Assembly (NCBI GenBank): GCA_913056365.1
Contig: CAJXLT010000014.1
Coordinates: 1 to 64,000, forward strand
DNA length: 64,000 nt
From: an uncultured Paenibacillaceae bacterium
Lineage (GTDB): Bacteria; Bacillota; Bacilli; Paenibacillales; K13
Reading direction: 5' to 3'
The stretch's first letter is position 1, and every line of letters starts with the position of its first letter. The notes under the pieces were generated by a model. The model saw nothing but the letters and a program-made list of their open reading frames with translations. It did not search any database and was not told where the DNA came from. Below are positions 19,124 to 26,603 of the stretch, piece after piece. A program made the position numbers and the translations under genes.

Positions 19124-21139
19124 TTAGGTCAGATTTTCGACATCCACTATCAAGCTGATGCTCCCATCCCCCAGCAAGGTACATCCAGCTAATCCGCTAA
19201 TCTTCTTCAAGGCCCGGATATAGTCTGGCATCGTTTTCACTACGACTTGCTGCTCTCCGATCAACTCATCAGCGAAGATACAATACGTTTTCGCCTCACT
19301 CTCAACCATTATCATGATCCCCGACGAAAGTATTTCTTCTGCATGGCTCACACGGAATCTCTCATGCAGCCTAAGGATCGGATAGCATTGACCCCTGACC
19401 ATAATCATTTCCCGTTCATTCAGATCATGGATGATATCCCGTTCAACAGCTCGGAAGGATTCCTTGATCGCCGTTATCGGCAAGGTGAATCGAGAGCTTC
19501 CTACCCGAATATTCATCCCATCGATGATCGCCAGAGTAAGCGGGATTTTGAAATAAAATGTTGATCCGATCCCTTGCTCACTTTCTACCCAGACAGATCC
19601 CCCAACCGCTTCTATGTTGCGTACCACAACATCCATCCCGACTCCGCGTCCAGAGAATTCACTAACTTCTTCCTTGGTCGAAAAGCCTGGGAGAAAAATT
19701 AGCGCATGAATTTCCTTATCTGTCATTTCGCTCTCTAGTCTATGTATAAGTCCATTTGCTCGCGCGCGTTCTAGTATGCGTTCCTTATTCAATCCTCTCC
19801 CATCATCCCGAATAATGATGAACACATCACTTCCCGCATTTTTCGCTTCCAAGGTTAACGTGCCTATCTCTTCCTTGCCCTTATCGATTCGTACTCGCGG
19901 TTCTTCGATACCGTGATCGATAGCGTTGCGAATAACATGCATCAATGGATCAGATATCCGTTCAATAATGTTCTTATCTACTTCTGTATCCTCGCCTACA
20001 ATATTCAACCGAACTTCTTTTTCTAATTTCTTGCACATATCTCTGACAATTCGCTGCATCTTGTGAAAAGTCGCCGTGAGCGGTACCATTCGAATGGACA
20101 TCACCATATCTTGGATTTCACTTGTAATCTTATGTAATTGACGGGCTGATTTCATGAAATTATCCAACTCTAGCCCTTGCAAATCTGGATTCTGAGTAAC
20201 CATAGCCTCCGAGATTACCAACTCTCCTACCAAATCCATTAGCTTGTCCAGTTTGGAGACATTCACACTAATCATGCTTTGCTGCAGCGACTTCTGTTCA
20301 CCAGTCGTTCTGCTTGAAGCGATGCTGCTAGTACTTGAAGCATGGGGTGGCGCGGAATCGTTCGCAGCTTGTGTGCCTTGGGGCATAGGGTTCGATTCCG
20401 AATCACTCTCTAAGTAAGTTAGTTGAATCGACTTCACATTGCTAGCATGTGCGAAAAACGCGTTCACCTCTTCTTCCGCCGCTGTACTCTTGAACCAAAT
20501 TCGAAATCCTTCTTTGCGAATAATTTCCGCTGTAGCTGCATTCTCCGCAATATCCGCCGGTTCATAGGTAAGATGCTCAACCATATCCTTTAGTTGGTGA
20601 ACAACTGTAAAGGCTCTGACATTCTCCATCCCTTCTTCTTCCTCGAAAAAAAGGTGTGCCGTGAATGCCTGGGTACGCTCGAATTTAGGTGCGGGTAATT
20701 CCAGTTCTTCCGAATCGGACTGTGGGGAACGCGCCTCTTTCAGCATGGAGAGGAAGTTGTGCGCTTTATTCGTGACAGCGCTTTCATTCCCGTCATTAAT
20801 TTGTCCGTCTTTTAGCTTTTGCAATTCAACTTTGATGAAGTCACTGCCTTCTAACACTATATCTGCAAGTTCAGAATACGGAACATTGTCCATCTTATGT
20901 TCTCTCAAGTAATGAAGCACATCTTCTATGGAATGGGCCAGTTGCGCTATGTTGGAGAATTTCATAGTAGCTGCTGAGCCTTTAATGGTATGCATGGCGC
21001 GGAGAATTTCATTGAACAATTCAGTGGAATAATCGTTCGATTCCTCGACTAATAAAATCGCACGATCCATCTGTTCAATGAGTTGTTCTGTCTCGAAGTA
21101 AAACATCTCAATAATCGAATCATCCAAAAAGTTGTCCAC
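19124..21139 (-). CDS. cheA: Chemotaxis sensor histidine kinase CheA
   Basis: About 671 residues from a GTG at 21139, with AGGGGAGG 7 bases upstream and directly at the start of the Hpt domain. An open frame continues to an ATG at 21226 and would add 29 residues with CSDCSTC, but its ribosome site is weak. P1 has the phospho-accepting His50 in RAMHTIKGSAATM. The P2-like region is followed by P3 dimerisation, P4 ATPase (N box HVIRNAIDHGIE, DDGRGLN, GRGVGMDVV) and a P5 CheW-like C-terminus. First gene of cheA-cheW-mcp-cheR-cheB. No cheY is found beside it. Confidence 0.95.
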   Translation of the reverse strand: MDNFLDDSIIEMFYFETEQLIEQMDRAILLVEESNDYSTELFNEILRAMHTIKGSAATMKFSNIAQLAHSIEDVLHYLREHKMDNVPYSELADIVLEGSDFIKVELQKLKDGQINDGNESAVTNKAHNFLSMLKEARSPQSDSEELELPAPKFERTQAFTAHLFFEEEEGMENVRAFTVVHQLKDMVEHLTYEPADIAENAATAEIIRKEGFRIWFKSTAAEEEVNAFFAHASNVKSIQLTYLESDSESNPMPQGTQAANDSAPPHASSTSSIASSRTTGEQKSLQQSMISVNVSKLDKLMDLVGELVISEAMVTQNPDLQGLELDNFMKSARQLHKITSEIQDMVMSIRMVPLTATFHKMQRIVRDMCKKLEKEVRLNIVGEDTEVDKNIIERISDPLMHVIRNAIDHGIEEPRVRIDKGKEEIGTLTLEAKNAGSDVFIIIRDDGRGLNKERILERARANGLIHRLESEMTDKEIHALIFLPGFSTKEEVSEFSGRGVGMDVVVRNIEAVGGSVWVESEQGIGSTFYFKIPLTLAIIDGMNIRVGSSRFTLPITAIKESFRAVERDIIHDLNEREMIMVRGQCYPILRLHERFRVSHAEEILSSGIMIMVESEAKTYCIFADELIGEQQVVVKTMPDYIRALKKISGLAGCTLLGDGSISLIVDVENLT

Positions 21140-21335
21140 AGATAGTCCTCCCCTGCATGTTGAGCAATCTGAACAAAGCAATTCTGGGGGATACCAATCC
21201 ATATCTCCTTCGTTCGCCTTCATCATACTTCACGTTTCGACATTTTTCAACATAGTTCGTTCTATTTCGATATAATTTTCTACATTTTTTGATGTTTTTC
21301 GCGGTATGCGGGGGTCGGTGAAATCACTATCTGCC

Positions 21336-21762
21336 GAAATTGCTGCAAATCTGCAGGCTTGGAAGGGACAGAACGGATGATTCCCCACAATTGCTGCGAA
21401 TGTGCATCTTTGCACGCGGAATATCGCCAGTTCAGGCAGTCTGTGCTTCAAAAGGATGTATATTCGCAGGCATTCACCACTCCGAGGTAGGTTTGGACGG
21501 AGAAAGATGTATAATCGCAGGTAATAGCCACTCCGGGGCATGTTTGAGCGGAAAGGATGTATAGTACCACTCGAATCGTAGGAATTCACTTGCGCAGCGT
21601 GTATGCTGGCTAGTATGCAAGAAATTCCTGCAGATATGCAGGCTTGGAGCACGCAGGATGGGTGATATCCCACAATTCCTGCGAATGTGCATCTTTGCTC
21701 GCGGAATATCGCCAGTTCGGGCAGTCTGTGCTTCAAAAGGATGTATATTCGCAGGCATTCAC
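21336..21762. repeat. Intergenic direct repeats of 142 bp and related short motifs
   Basis: Copy A (21336-21477) and copy B (21621-21762) are both 142 bases long; their last 91 bases differ at three positions. Within and between them the motif CCTGCGAATRTRCATC occurs in both orientations (near 21392, 21453, 21504, 21679 and 21738). The segment 21453-21560 looks like tandem units of about 50 bases, each carrying a TACATC core and CGGAGTGG. The small open frames here are by-products of the repeats. Confidence 0.75.
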
Positions 21763-21830
21763 AATTTCAGGGCAGAATTAGCGGAAAAGCCTGCACAATT
21801 GCGTTAATTTCGCGAATTTCCTGCCAAACG

Positions 21831-21876
21831 AAAAGGAGTACCGTAACACAGCTTCAACTGCTACGGATACTCCTTT
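21831..21876 (-). terminator. Putative terminator downstream of the U32 gene
   Basis: Stem aaaggagtaccgta (21832-21845) with tacgg-a-tactccttt (21862-21876) and a 16-base loop. On the minus strand it is followed by TCGTTTGG, so the T tract is weak. It lies just beyond the 50-bp array after the U32 stop. Confidence 0.55.
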
Positions 21877-21908
21877 GGTGCGAATGCTATATCTTTGACG
21901 CAATGCGC

Positions 21909-22080
21909 TACTTCACCAGTTGTCCGCGGACGCGGAAACTGCTTTGACCGGCTCCGCCTACTTCACCAGTTGTCCGCGGGCGCGGAAACTGCTTTGACCG
22001 GCTCCGCCTACTTCACCAGTTGTCCGCGGGCGCGGAAACTTCTTCGATTCGGCTTCGCCTACTTCACTAGTTGTCCGCGG
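21909..22080. repeat. 50-bp tandem array derived from the 3' end of the U32 gene
   Basis: Units begin at 21909, 21959 and 22009, with the parent copy at 22060, giving periods of 50, 50 and 51 bases. Each unit opens with the plus-strand string tacttcaccagttgtccgcgg (parent: tacttcactagttgtccgcgg). In the parent this encodes the C-terminus RGQLVK and the stop of the U32 protein on the minus strand. The rest of the unit is cgcggaaact-gctttgaccggctccgcc. Confidence 0.9.
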
Positions 22081-24617
22081 GTCACACCCAACTGATTCGT
22101 AGCTTTCAGCTTACGCCACACTTGGGTGCCGGAGATGCGGCCGGTCAATGCGTCGCTATACAGCTCCAGCACTTCGCGCACTTTGTCCCCGGGTTCTTCG
22201 AGGAATTCGATACGGAAGCGGCGAACGCCAAGTTCTAGAAATTGCGGCAAATATTCCGAGCCGGATTGCTCGATCGCGTTGTACACCGTATTGCGGCAGC
22301 CTTCATCGACCCGCACCGGATGGTCCATGCCAATCCGGTCCTTGAGGCTGACGCGATGCTCCTCGCAAGGCCGGCCGCAATTCGTATAATCTGTTCCTTC
22401 ACTCAAGAATGTGCAATATACACAATGTTCGGTGTGGAACATCGGCAAGTGCTGATGCAGCACGAGCTCTAACCCAGACGTATCTGTTCGGCGCATCAAA
22501 TCGATCATTTGTTGGATATTCAGGTCATAGGACGGGGTCACTCGCTCACATCCGGCATCACGCAGCAGCTGAACGCTCTTATGATTCGCCGCATTCAAGG
22601 AGAAGTCGCCGATCAGCTGCGGGAATGTCCCTATGCCGCTAGCGTCCTGCTGCGCTTCTAGCCGCTTCTTGTTCAGGTAATAGAGCGCGCCGGTATTGCG
22701 CACGAGGATCGCATCAGGCTGCAAGCGCAGCATATGCTCGAAGTAGCCGGTTTCCCCTGGCATATGAATGCGCGGTGTCACCAGTCCAATCCGCTGCCCA
22801 GCGGCATGTGCCGCTTCTACTGCCGCAGGGAATTGCTTAATGAACTCGAAGTCCGCATAGATCATCGCTGCTCCGTACTCCGCTGCAGCTTCAACCTGTT
22901 CCAAGCTTCGACATAGCACGGTCAACTCTGGTGCCGCTGTCTCCGCTGGTGCGGCTGCTTCACGCTCAATGGCATCCGCATACACATCTACCTTCCGCTT
23001 CATATAGACGGGCGGCTGCTTGCGCAGCTCTTCCAGCCGCTCAACAGCTTCCCGCCGCAGCCGGTTCAACTCGCTCTTCGGCACGATCACGTCGCCATTC
23101 AGCTGTGCATCCATGCCAACCAACTCATACAAGGTGCCGCCTGTACGTCCGAACTGTTCACGCAGCAATGCCTCATCCATAGGACGCTTCAACGCGACCT
23201 CTAGAGACATCTCCGATTCGAGCACGACCGTCTTGCCCTTCTCCACGTCTGTCCACCATGTCTTCAGCGGCTGACCAGCTGATCCCGTAGCCCGAACGTG
23301 AAGCGGGAACACCCGGTAGGGCCGTTCCGTCTCGAACGTTTGCCTCAGCCGGCGGTCTAATGCCGGATCATTCGTCTTCCATATCCGATCGCCTACATGC
23401 ACCCGCTTCAAGTTCACGTCGTTCCGTCCGGGCACAATTTCTACCTGCCAGCCTTCACCCGCTTCTCCTTCGAGCTTCTGCCCATCTCGGCGCAGATCGT
23501 AGACACGTCCGCCTTCCTCCTCCTGTGTCGGATCTCCGGCATCGAACACGATCCCATCTCCCCGCTTCAACGGTTCTTCCAACTTACATACCACACTGTC
23601 CTGCAGCACAGTCAGCACAGTACCCATATACACACCGCGGCTCTTCGGGAATGTCCCGTCTACCAGCTGCTTGTTGTTCGTTCCTCTCAGGAAGCCGTAG
23701 GTGAAGCCGCGCGAGAAGCTTTGCTGTAATTCACGCAGTTCCTCGCGGCTCGGTCCGTCCTGTACGTCTGCGTAGTAATCATCAATCGCTTTGCGGTACT
23801 TGCTCACCACGTTAGCGACATATTCGGCGCTCTTGTATCTGCCCTCTATCTTGAAGGAACGCACACCAGCTTCGATCAGCTCCGGAATAAGTTCAATCGC
23901 AGCCAAGTCCTTAGGACTGAGCAAATAGGCGACGTCGCCCATTGGCTTAATGTCCCCATCGACGACCATATCATAAGGCAGTCGGCATGCCTGCGCACAT
24001 TCTCCGCGGTTGGCCGAACGGCCTCCCCACATTTCTGAAGTCAGGCACTGTCCCGAGTAAGAGACACACAACGCGCCGTGCACGAACACCTCCATCGGCA
24101 GCTTCGCTTGCTCGCCGATCTGTCGAATTTGCTTCAGGTTGTTCTCGCGGCCTAATACGACGAGTTCCAAATCCCACGGCTTGATAAATTCTACTGCCTC
24201 TGGAGAAGTAATCGTCATCTGCGTTGATCCATGTATAGGGAAGTCCGGCGATATGTCCCGAATCATCTTGACCAAGCCTAAGTCTTGCACGATTACGGCA
24301 TCCACACCTGCGTCGATGCATGCTTCCACCAGCTCTTGCGCAGACATTAGCTCTTCCTCGAAGATCAAGATATTGAAGGTGAGAAATCCCCGTACTCCAT
24401 ACCCGCGCAAGAAGCGCATAATATCAGGGAGCTCGTCCATCGTAAAGTTTTTGTTGCGTGCGCGAGCATGGAATCTTTCTACGCCGAAGAAAACTGCATC
24501 CGCCCCATTCGCAACAGCCGCACGCATTCCGTCCCAATCCCCTACCGGTGCGAGCAACTCAACATCTTGCTTCGTTCCGGTACTCGCCTTGCTTGCTATA
24601 TTCCGTACTTCTGACAT
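22059..24617 (-). CDS. U32-family peptidase, two-module (DUF3656-containing)
   Basis: 852 residues. The N-terminal U32 domain opens ELLAPVGDWDGMRAAVANGADAVFFG and contains the family signature region EVFVHGALCVSYSGQCLTSEMWGGRSANRGECAQACRLPY. A central DUF3656-like collagenase-associated domain follows, then a second U32-like TIM region with a Cys cluster (HTEHCVYCTFLSEGTDYTNCGRPCEEH). Homologues such as RlhA/TrhP act in RNA hydroxylation rather than proteolysis, with the Cys residues probably binding iron-sulfur. ATG at 24617 follows GGGGGAAGTAACG. Its last codons are repeated three times downstream. Confidence 0.93.
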   Translation of the reverse strand: MSEVRNIASKASTGTKQDVELLAPVGDWDGMRAAVANGADAVFFGVERFHARARNKNFTMDELPDIMRFLRGYGVRGFLTFNILIFEEELMSAQELVEACIDAGVDAVIVQDLGLVKMIRDISPDFPIHGSTQMTITSPEAVEFIKPWDLELVVLGRENNLKQIRQIGEQAKLPMEVFVHGALCVSYSGQCLTSEMWGGRSANRGECAQACRLPYDMVVDGDIKPMGDVAYLLSPKDLAAIELIPELIEAGVRSFKIEGRYKSAEYVANVVSKYRKAIDDYYADVQDGPSREELRELQQSFSRGFTYGFLRGTNNKQLVDGTFPKSRGVYMGTVLTVLQDSVVCKLEEPLKRGDGIVFDAGDPTQEEEGGRVYDLRRDGQKLEGEAGEGWQVEIVPGRNDVNLKRVHVGDRIWKTNDPALDRRLRQTFETERPYRVFPLHVRATGSAGQPLKTWWTDVEKGKTVVLESEMSLEVALKRPMDEALLREQFGRTGGTLYELVGMDAQLNGDVIVPKSELNRLRREAVERLEELRKQPPVYMKRKVDVYADAIEREAAAPAETAAPELTVLCRSLEQVEAAAEYGAAMIYADFEFIKQFPAAVEAAHAAGQRIGLVTPRIHMPGETGYFEHMLRLQPDAILVRNTGALYYLNKKRLEAQQDASGIGTFPQLIGDFSLNAANHKSVQLLRDAGCERVTPSYDLNIQQMIDLMRRTDTSGLELVLHQHLPMFHTEHCVYCTFLSEGTDYTNCGRPCEEHRVSLKDRIGMDHPVRVDEGCRNTVYNAIEQSGSEYLPQFLELGVRRFRIEFLEEPGDKVREVLELYSDALTGRISGTQVWRKLKATNQLGVTRGQLVK

Positions 24618-24817
24618 CGTTACTTCCCCCGTTCTGTGTTCTTCTTATCTATGCTGCATGCAGGAGCTCGGCTCAATCCTGCCTGCCATTTCACCCAAGC
24701 GTACTCCAATGCCTTCACAAACTAAACGTCAGATTCATCTTACCAACCTTCACACCGGTTCACAACTACACACCGCTTACCACACAATCGCATACAATCC
24801 AAGCAACTTTCCGCATT

Positions 24818-24845
24818 TTGCTACTATTTCAGGCAATGCTATAAT
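24818..24845 (+). promoter_or_regulatory. Promoter of the isomerase-like gene
   Basis: -35 TTGCTA (24818-24823), 16-bp spacer and -10 TATAAT (24840-24845), about 54 bases before the ATG at 24899. Rest of the 280-base divergent region: a possible minus-strand promoter for the U32 gene (TTGTGA-17-TAAGAT near 24740-24770), less certain. Confidence 0.65.
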
Positions 24846-24898
24846 GGAATGTGTATAACACTAGTATACCGTTCTTATCTTATACGGAGGTGGAACAG

Positions 24899-25867
24899 AT
24901 GAAATTAGGAGTATTTACAGTTTTGTTCGCACAAAAATCCTTTGAAGACATGCTCGATTATGTCAAGGCGAAAGGATTAGATGCAGTAGAGATCGGAACA
25001 GGCGGTTATCCTGGCACAGCCCATTGTGACCCCGCTGAATTATTAGCAGATGAAAGCAAGCTGAATGCGTTCAAGCAGGCGGTCGAATCTCGCGGGCTGA
25101 TGATTTCCGCGCTTAGCTGCCACGGCAACCCGCTCCATCCGCAGAAGGCGATTGCCGAGCCATTTCACGACACATTCGTGAAAACCGTTGATCTCGCTTC
25201 CAAGCTTGGTGTACCTGTCGTCAACACGTTCTCTGGCTGCCCAGGGGATCATGAGGGTGCGAAGTATCCGAACTGGCCTGTCGCTCCATGGCCGAACGAC
25301 TATCAAGAAATTCTCGACTGGCAATGGGACAACAAGGTTATTCCATATTGGTCGGAAATGGCGAACTACGCATCGGAACGGAATGTGAAGATCGGACTCG
25401 AATTGCATGGCGGATTCTCTGTACATACGCCAGCCAACCTGCTGAGATTGCGTGAAGCGGCAGGCGAAGCAATCGGCGCTAACTTGGATCCGAGTCATAT
25501 GTGGTGGCAAGGAATCGATCCGGTACAAGCGATTCAGATTCTTGGTCGCGCTGGAGCGATTCACCACTTCCATGCTAAGGATACGACGATTGATCCAGTG
25601 AACGTGAACAAGCATGGCGTTACCGATATGCAGCCTTACACGAACATGCTCGATCGTGCATGGCAGTTCCGCTCCGTCGGATTCGGCCATGACTTGAAAG
25701 TGTGGGCCGACATCATTAGTGCGCTCCGTCTAGTCGGTTATGATTACGTCGTCAGCATTGAGCATGAAGACGGTCTCATGTCGGTAGACGAGGGCTTCAC
25801 CAAAGCAGTAGAAAATCTGCAGCAAGTCCTCATCCGCGAGCCGCTTGGTGAAATGTGGTGGGTGTAA
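24899..25867 (+). CDS. Sugar phosphate isomerase/epimerase (xylose-isomerase-like TIM barrel)
   Basis: 322 residues from ATG at 24899, preceded by CGGAGGTGG; the open frame upstream lacks a ribosome site. AP-endonuclease-2/xylose-isomerase-like barrel. It begins KLGVFTVLFAQKSFEDML, then GLDAVEIGTGGYPG and ISALSCHGNPLHP. Metal-ligand candidates are Glu in IGLELHGGF, Asp-His in NLDPSHMWWQG, His in HHFHAKDT, and Glu in VSIEHEDGLM. This pattern belongs to sugar epimerases/isomerases such as those of inositol and rare-sugar metabolism. Single-gene unit with its own promoter and terminator; the substrate is unknown. Confidence 0.88.
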   Translation: MKLGVFTVLFAQKSFEDMLDYVKAKGLDAVEIGTGGYPGTAHCDPAELLADESKLNAFKQAVESRGLMISALSCHGNPLHPQKAIAEPFHDTFVKTVDLASKLGVPVVNTFSGCPGDHEGAKYPNWPVAPWPNDYQEILDWQWDNKVIPYWSEMANYASERNVKIGLELHGGFSVHTPANLLRLREAAGEAIGANLDPSHMWWQGIDPVQAIQILGRAGAIHHFHAKDTTIDPVNVNKHGVTDMQPYTNMLDRAWQFRSVGFGHDLKVWADIISALRLVGYDYVVSIEHEDGLMSVDEGFTKAVENLQQVLIREPLGEMWWV

Positions 25868-25871
25868 GCAA

Positions 25872-25910
25872 CAAAGCCGTTCCGAATGAGGAGCGGCTTT
25901 ACTTTTTTGG
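25872..25910 (+). terminator. Rho-independent terminator
   Basis: Stem aaagccgttcc with ggagcggcttt, 6-base loop, followed by acttttttgg. Right after the isomerase-like gene. Confidence 0.88.
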
Positions 25911-25922
25911 CTTATTCATATA

Positions 25923-25971
25923 ATAAAAAACAGCACCTCCGAACGGCACTCCGTCCAAAGACGCTGTTACA
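25923..25971 (-). terminator. Rho-independent terminator of the small membrane protein gene
   Basis: On the minus strand, AACAGC...GGACGG pairs with CCGTTC...GCTGTT, with several G-U pairs, and is followed by TTTTTTATTA. Confidence 0.75.
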
Positions 25972-26019
25972 GCAATGTTGCTTCTGTGTTCAAGCCCCTA
26001 TCAAGCTGTAAGCGTGGGA

Positions 26020-26223
26020 TTAGGACAATTTTCCCATCCAGTTGGCAACTACAAGTCCGTCCATCAGCAGGAAGGTAGCCAACGCTACGAATGCAAATCC
26101 GATCGCAAACAAATTCTTCTTCTTAGCTGTAATCAAGCGGATAAATCCGATCGCAATGATTATGGAAAACAGGATGACAAAGATGTCAAATCCAAAAAAG
26201 TTAGTCGTCTCCGCTAAAAACAT
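26020..26223 (-). CDS. Small membrane protein, DUF2759-like
   Basis: 67 residues with two predicted membrane helices: FGFDIFVILFSIIIAIGFIRLI and FAIGFAFVALATFLLMDGLVVA, separated by a positively charged loop TAKKKN. The arrangement and length resemble the DUF2759 family of small Firmicutes membrane proteins of unknown function; this assignment is from memory. A near-perfect ribosome site, AAAGGAGG, lies 7 bases before the ATG, and a sigma-A promoter and terminator flank it, so it is very likely expressed as a single gene. Confidence 0.75.
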   Translation of the reverse strand: MFLAETTNFFGFDIFVILFSIIIAIGFIRLITAKKKNLFAIGFAFVALATFLLMDGLVVANWMGKLS

Positions 26224-26265
26224 AGGTTTTCCTCCTTTTCCGCTCAGGCAATAGCACTGATCTAT

Positions 26266-26294
26266 AGTGTAGCGATATTAGGACATTGAAGCAA
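26266..26294 (-). promoter_or_regulatory. Promoter of the small membrane protein gene
   Basis: Minus strand -35 TTGCTT (26289-26294), 17-bp spacer, -10 TACACT (26266-26271), 43 bases before the start codon. Confidence 0.7.
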
Positions 26295-26603
26295 CGGGTA
26301 ACCGTCAATTGTAACAAGTTTGTCACGATTGCTGCTGCACAGCGCTGTCCGATCGTCTCGCTTACGTCTTTTCCTATTTTATAATAAACGGCGGTTGCTG
26401 TAAATCGTTATGCTACTTAGCACTCTCGCGCCATATAAACTTTCTGTAATCTTAATGGAGCGGCACGTTCAATAGGAAGGCATCTTTCATACGTTAACCT
26501 ATTGTGCCGCATTTTATGACGATTATGAAAGAAGCATAGCTGCGCCATCAGCAACAATCACTTGGCGCAGCTCTTTGCTCATCCTGCACGATCCAAAATA
26601 TCA
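26295..26603. other. Intergenic region with two hairpins
   Basis: No gene seen. One hairpin pairs gcggcac-gttc-aatagg (26460-26476) with cctatt-gtgccgc (26498-26510). A second, agctgcgcca (26538-26547) with tggcgcagct (26563-26572), lies just after uvrA on the minus strand and may end its transcript, though only short T runs follow. Confidence 0.55.

Noticed and set aside
21230-21758. Open frames of 168 and 94 codons in the repeat region
   Set aside because: They are made of the 142-bp repeats and have no ribosome sites; the repeats also read open in several frames.
21909-22080. CRISPR array
   Set aside because: Units are contiguous with no unique spacers, and the sequence derives from the adjacent gene.
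21895-22095. Plus-strand open frame over the 50-bp array
   Set aside because: The translation is a by-product of the tandem repeat, and the period is not in frame.
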